DNA of 64,000 nt from Arachis hypogaea (Eukaryota; Streptophyta; Magnoliopsida; Fabales; Fabaceae), in contig NC_092044.1 in assembly GCF_003086295.3 (NCBI RefSeq), positions 5,606,843-5,670,842 on the forward strand. Direction: 5' to 3'. The notes under the pieces are model-generated. The model was not told the origin of the DNA. It did not search any database and saw nothing but the letters and a program-made list of their open reading frames with translations. The translations under genes were made by a program, and so were the position numbers. Below are positions 59,541-64,000 of this stretch, piece after piece; position 1 is the first letter of the stretch; each line of letters starts with the position of its first letter.

Positions 59541-59560
59541 GGGGGGGGGTGGGGGGGGGG
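59541..59560 (+). other. G-rich homopolymer tract
   Basis: Nine G, one T and ten G in a row. It could form a G-quadruplex or simply be a slippage-prone tract; length may be affected by sequencing error. Confidence 0.6.
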
Positions 59561-59990
59561 AAGATAATTAGAATAACTTAGTATACTTCTGTCACATATG
59601 TTCCCGTTTTCTGTCGAATATATTTCATTGCCTTGCATAAAACAGATTTTCAGAACAAGCATGTTTTGTAGGATGTGATTAAATTTGTCACATCTATTTG
59701 GTATAAAGCTAATGTTCTTTTTAGAGGACTTTCCCACTTAAACATGTTGAGATTTGTAAGCTACACGTCATAGAAAGCACTTTAAATCCCCCTCTCTCCC
59801 TCTCCTTTTTTGTCCCATGATCTTCTACAGAGGATCTCTTACCATCCATTTCCTTTTATTATCTTCTCTCGTTCTTAATCATATTCTTTTTTATAGAAAA
59901 ATGCATTTCATTAATCAAATAATAGAAATTATTGAAGCTGAATTAACTGATTGACCCCTTAGACTATATATTTGGAATATAAATTAAAGA

Positions 59991-60153
59991 GTGATTCTAG
60001 GTAACCAACTTTTTTGGCCAACATCAGCCAACTTTTTTAAAATTATTTTGTTTATCTTAAAATCTAGACGCTAACTCGTAAATCTTTAACCTTAAATCCT
60101 AAATTATAAACCTAAACACTAATGTTGGCTAACTAAAAGGTGGTTCTCTATAC
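59991..60153. repeat. MITE-like inverted repeat
   Basis: TTCTAGGTAACCAACTTTT on the left is mirrored by AAAAGGTGGTTCTCTA on the right, with TTGGCCAACA/TGTTGGCTAA just inside. The arms are imperfect and the TSD unclear. Confidence 0.4.
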
Positions 60154-61344
60154 TTTCGTTAAATTAAAACATGATACAGATTGTATGTATCGTATGTTTT
60201 GTTTATCTCATTTTGGTTGGATACTTTTACATGAGCTGAATAATTTGGTATTAATATTATTATACGAGTAGTACATTCTATTCATTCTATATACCAAAAG
60301 TATTTACCACTAGTTAGAAGTGGGGCTGTCACCTGGTGTTCTCCGTGACCAATCTGTTCTTTAATTGTACGGTCATATCCATTGAATTGTGTGCCTCTGA
60401 TTTTTTCTATCTGCATTTTCAGCAACCTTTATTTTTTGCTGACATGTTAACATTACTTTCAGCCAGTTCACTGGTTATTGTAGAATCTGTGGGCTAAATT
60501 TTTTATGAAGAAATCCATTTTTTTGTATGGTCACTAGTTACAACTAATTTATTAAATCTTTAACTTGGATTTGTATTAGCATCTTGTAGTTCATTTTTGT
60601 CTTATCTGCTCTGACCTATGGTTAACTAGCATCCCTCATTTTTTCTCTACTAAACAGAGATGTTTAAATTACTGTGCAGCTAAATTCGAGTTGTTATTGT
60701 TGGTGCTCTGAAGAATTGAAGATTTGGACCTTGGACATGTGCATGTTGCAAACCATCTTGTAGTTAAGCGGTGATTGTTGCTTGTACAACCTAGATCATT
60801 CTCTTGTTAGGGAATTTTTTAAAATGTGTTGATGAGAAGTTATATGTTAGAAAATCATGTTTTCGGGGAGGTTATGCTATTGCAGCCTGAGCATTAAACT
60901 TATAAATCAATTGTGTAGATTGTCAAGAAAGGAACAAAAATATGATGCCGGATTGCAAAGATAGTGTACTGATTTGTGAGTGTAGGACCGATCTGTGACC
61001 CCCATATATTTCCGATTACATAATATACTTATGACTTGGGTAATGTTGAGCAATCTTTTTAGCTATCTACAATTATTAGATAAAGGATAGCTAGTGGTTC
61101 AAATAAAACGTTCCATGGATAATTTAAATGGAACAGTAAATGTGCTATTTGTTTCACCAAACATTTTCCCCCATTTTACTGGAAACATTCATAATTGGAA
61201 AATTTTGTAATCAGAACTTGCTTATTCTGTATGTAAGAGATCTCAACTAACATAATTATACAACTTTCCTTTACAAGATTAACAACTCTAATACATATAC
61301 AATTTTTCATCAAGCTGTGTCAGCCATGGATGGTATTTTAAAAT

Positions 61345-63446
61345 CTACTTGGAATATCTTTCTTCTGATTTGAGCTGTTGGATTCTTTGCCGTAGTCTAC
61401 GCCGGTGGTCATGAATTTTCCAAAGGCCATGTCCCAATATAACCGTTGAGTATATGCCATGTGTGATAATGGGAGCTAGAATGTTATTTGTCTGTCACAT
61501 AACCATTGCCAATTAGTTTATCCTTGAAACTATTACACAAAACCGAAAAATATTTTCAGAAGATTATATAAAATGTAAAGATAAGAAGATTACTTGAATC
61601 CATTCAAAACCCAAGTAGAGGGCAAGAAGTCCTTCAAGAAGAGGGGAATATATCTTTTTCATTTGGCGCTTCTCATACCATGCTGCAAACCGAAAGCAGA
61701 TAGTGCAATCAGACTCATGAAACAGATATAATAAGTAGAAACTGCTTAATCAATGACTAGTAGATATTATATCATAGAGAAACTTTATAACTTTATGACT
61801 TTATTCCACCACTTTCTGAACCAAATGAAACTTTGTTCAATCTATGAATCTATGAACTGATTCTAATGCTTTGCAGCAGGGATAAGTAATTGAACCTTCA
61901 AACAGCTTTTTCAAATCTTGACAGCCCGAGTGAGATTGCAAAACAGGTGCCACAACATAAGTGGGATCTGAAAGAAGTAAACAAATAAGCAAGAGATCGT
62001 TAAGCAAGCTTAAAAACAAAATAAGTCAATACAAAGGGAAAACATGTTGAAGGGCAATAAGAAGAGGACCTTTGGGCGAGGTAGCCACATAATAGAGAGA
62101 ACCAGTAAGAACAGCTGTGAGTACAGCTGCAAATGCTTGCGCAAAAGGTACAAATGGAGGCAATACCCCTGTCTACAATTTTGCAAATAAATCACCATTT
62201 AGCCACTGGAATGAAAACTTTTGCTTTGGATACTTGTAATAAGTAGCCCTTGTCAGATGGTATAACTGAAAAAGGAATAGTAACTTGAGCAATAGGTTAT
62301 TGGTAGGAACTCGCGTCAACAACTTCTGTAAATCCAAAAGCTTTTGCTGCGGCAACAACAAACACAATAACAAATAATGAACCAAGGATTGTGCTAGGTG
62401 AAAAAACAATATTCAGATCGATTTCAGGACTGATTTTGGCACCTTTTTCACACTTATGTGGATTCTTATCCACGCCAATTATTCGAGATGCTCCCCTTAG
62501 TTTTGCACCTTGTGCAACCTAATTAAAGGAGAATTCATAAATTATCTTGTAGTTTGGAAATGATAATTAGTAATCAATTGAGAACTGAAAAGTTAAGATA
62601 GACAGAGTTATTTGCTGCACTTACAGAAAGGCCAACAGTTCCGAGACCAAATATCACCCCAGTTGATCCTTTTGTCACATTAGCAACATTCCATGCTGCG
62701 CCTAGACCTTCCATGAGTGACATAATCAATCAGAAACCAAGAATTTATCAATGGAATTAAGAGTTATGAATTCATCGAAGCAAGGCAGCAACTAGAGTTT
62801 AGTGGGCACTCTAATATTACTTTTAGATCAAGACTATACTCTAAGAAAATGCATGAAATGCCACTTTGATTCTAGACATATTATGTTTCAATACATGAAA
62901 TGCCACATATAAGAACCATTCCCAACCCAAGCAAAACGTGAACTTCTAAGTTTAAGTTAAGCAATCATTATTTCAGGCATTCAATAAGCCCAACAACACA
63001 TGAAGTCAGTATTTTGTATTAACAACTTCTGAAGAGGCAGCAGCTATGTATGAGCGTGAGAATCCATCAACCCAGTTAAATAGTTTCCAGTAAGTATCAG
63101 AACAAGAAAATTACAAATACAAGAAATAGAAAGCCTAAGATCATTATGAAACTATACTTACTTTTAAATCATGTGAAAGTTTTAAATTTTCTTCAAGATC
63201 GCTTTTTCTTTTGGCCAACTCATTAGATGCAGCTGTGATGGCTTCATTTTGCTTGTCATTGACTGCCTAATAAACAAAAAATATGTGAATTTGGGAATTG
63301 TAGTTCAACAAACTGCTGAAAGATAACCATAAATAACAAAGACATCAATAGTGATTTACTGAGTGAAACATAATAGAATAGTGAAAGACACACATATGAG
63401 CTGAGTAACTTTACCTTTTTTCCCTGATCAGGCAGCATATTCAAAA
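61345..63446 (-). CDS. CPBP/CAAX-protease-like membrane protein, 3' part (partial)
   Basis: Minus-strand exons with matching phases: 63446-63415, 63266-63162, 62172-62070, 61967-61896, 61682-61594 and 61491-61345 (stop TAG 61345-61347). The first two (Lys/Glu-rich coiled-coil-like) are assigned to the same gene only because their phases fit. The last four encode a hydrophobic segment (F-A-Q-A-F-A-A-V-L-T), a charged linker and the L-L-E-G-L-L-A-L-Y and I-T-H-G-I-Y-S blocks that recall the C-terminal half of plant CAAX-protease/self-immunity (CPBP) proteins of plastid membranes. The Glu-Glu motif is not visible, so catalytic activity is not shown. The gene continues beyond the right edge. The intron at 63161-62173 holds an alcohol-dehydrogenase-like fragment. 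Confidence 0.6.
62285..62707 (-). pseudogene. Alcohol-dehydrogenase-like gene fragment (three exons)
   Basis: Exons 62707-62626, 62518-62443 and 62346-62285 on the minus strand splice in frame. They encode part of the nucleotide-binding domain of a zinc-type medium-chain alcohol dehydrogenase: the G-L-G-T-V-G-L dinucleotide motif, G-A-S-R-I-I-G-V-D with the NAD-selecting Asp, then K-A-F-G-F-T-E-V-V-D. A TAA stop lies at 62297-62299 in the last exon. Both introns (107 and 96 bp) are retained, so this is a copied piece of genomic DNA and not a retrocopy. Catalytic-domain and C-terminal exons are absent. Confidence 0.8.
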
Positions 63447-64000
63447 CTGAGCATAAATGAACTTTTAATTATTTAAACAAAAGCTGCATTAACCAGCCCC
63501 TTCTCTCGGGTATAATCCAAATCACCCGAACTCCCACTTCCACTTCAAAATCCCAGAAAAAAGGGAAAACCCCACTTGCACTAGAACTCCCACATCAAGA
63601 GGGAATGATCAAAATGTAAAGAAATATCCCTCAGAGCTAATAAATAAGATAAAATATAAGCACATGAATCCAAAAATTGCAATTAACATGAGAAAAGCAT
63701 GGATTGCATGTACAGAGGCAGCATCAAACTTAATTTCACAAGTACAGTTCAGCAGGGCAGCAGGTAGAATCAGGTCACATGAAACAGAAACAGCACAGCA
63801 ATGATCACACCAACATCATTCAGCAAACAAGCAGTATTAAGCCATGTTGGATAATCAAGAACGGAGCAATTATCAGGCCTAGAATCCTCTAACCACAACC
63901 TAGCTACCTAACAGCATATATATCTATCTATCCTAACAAACATAATTAATCCGCAATCTAACTAAAAATAACAACAGAATCAATAAAAGAAAGTAAAGAA
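63447..64000. other. Right-edge sequence, no gene recognised
   Basis: Probably intron or upstream part of the CPBP-like gene. No reading frame could be tied to it. Confidence 0.4.

Larger units (their letters stand above)
58291..61344. other. Long non-coding stretch
   Basis: About 3 kb without a supported gene. It holds two small MITE-like inverted repeats (59342-59514 and about 59991-60153) and a G-rich tract (59541-59560). The remainder is AT-rich and may include UTR sequence of neighbouring genes. Confidence 0.5.

Noticed and set aside
62346..62443. Apparent insertion of a hydrophobic segment between two ADH blocks
   Set aside because: The stretch has a GT donor and AG acceptor, and splicing it out joins the ADH frame exactly (codon GCA). 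It is an intron read through by chance.

Overview
The window is plant nuclear DNA. It has AT-rich intergenic sequence, spliced genes with GT-AG introns, many LTR retrotransposons, a plant caulimovirid fossil and an Au-type SINE. The gene content and repeat style suggest a legume, possibly peanut (Arachis), but that is an impression and was not tested.

Layout. Positions 1-4740 hold a decayed endogenous pararetrovirus (Caulimoviridae, minus strand) that runs off the left edge. From 4957 to 33553 lies a tandem array of three two-exon genes for HPR3-like glyoxylate/hydroxypyruvate reductases, at 4957-6826, 12650-14182 and 26328-33553. The array is spread apart by mobile DNA: a Mutator-like foldback element holding an Au-type SINE (9118-10869), a hAT-type MITE (11255-11805), nested foldbacks (14647-16588) and a complete Ty3-gypsy Tat-type element (16627-26135). 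A complete but decayed Ty1-copia element (27134-32362) sits inside the intron of the third reductase gene. A 5'-truncated LINE (34709-37315), another foldback (39110-39640) and a second copy of the gypsy element (40120-49649, itself inserted in the arm of an older palindrome) follow.

The right part is gene-rich. A nine-exon calcineurin B-like gene closest to CBL10 (50386-53590, plus) converges with the 3' part of a CYP90D-type brassinosteroid P450 (54225-57293, minus) whose N-terminal exons I cannot find. A short broken Sm-B-like fragment (57995-58290) and about 3 kb of non-coding DNA with small MITEs come next. The last part is the 3' end of a minus-strand gene resembling CPBP/CAAX-protease-like membrane proteins (61345 to the window edge), with a three-exon alcohol-dehydrogenase-like fragment lodged in one of its introns.

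How they relate. The host genes do not form a pathway. Photorespiratory or 2-ketoacid reduction (HPR3-like), calcium/salt signalling (CBL10) and brassinosteroid hydroxylation (CYP90D) are simply neighbours. The main themes are tandem duplication of HPR3 with apparent homogenisation of exon 2, and layers of mobile elements dated by exact target-site duplications and LTR comparison. The most unusual feature is a conserved, spliced antisense gene carried between pol and the 3' LTR in both gypsy copies.
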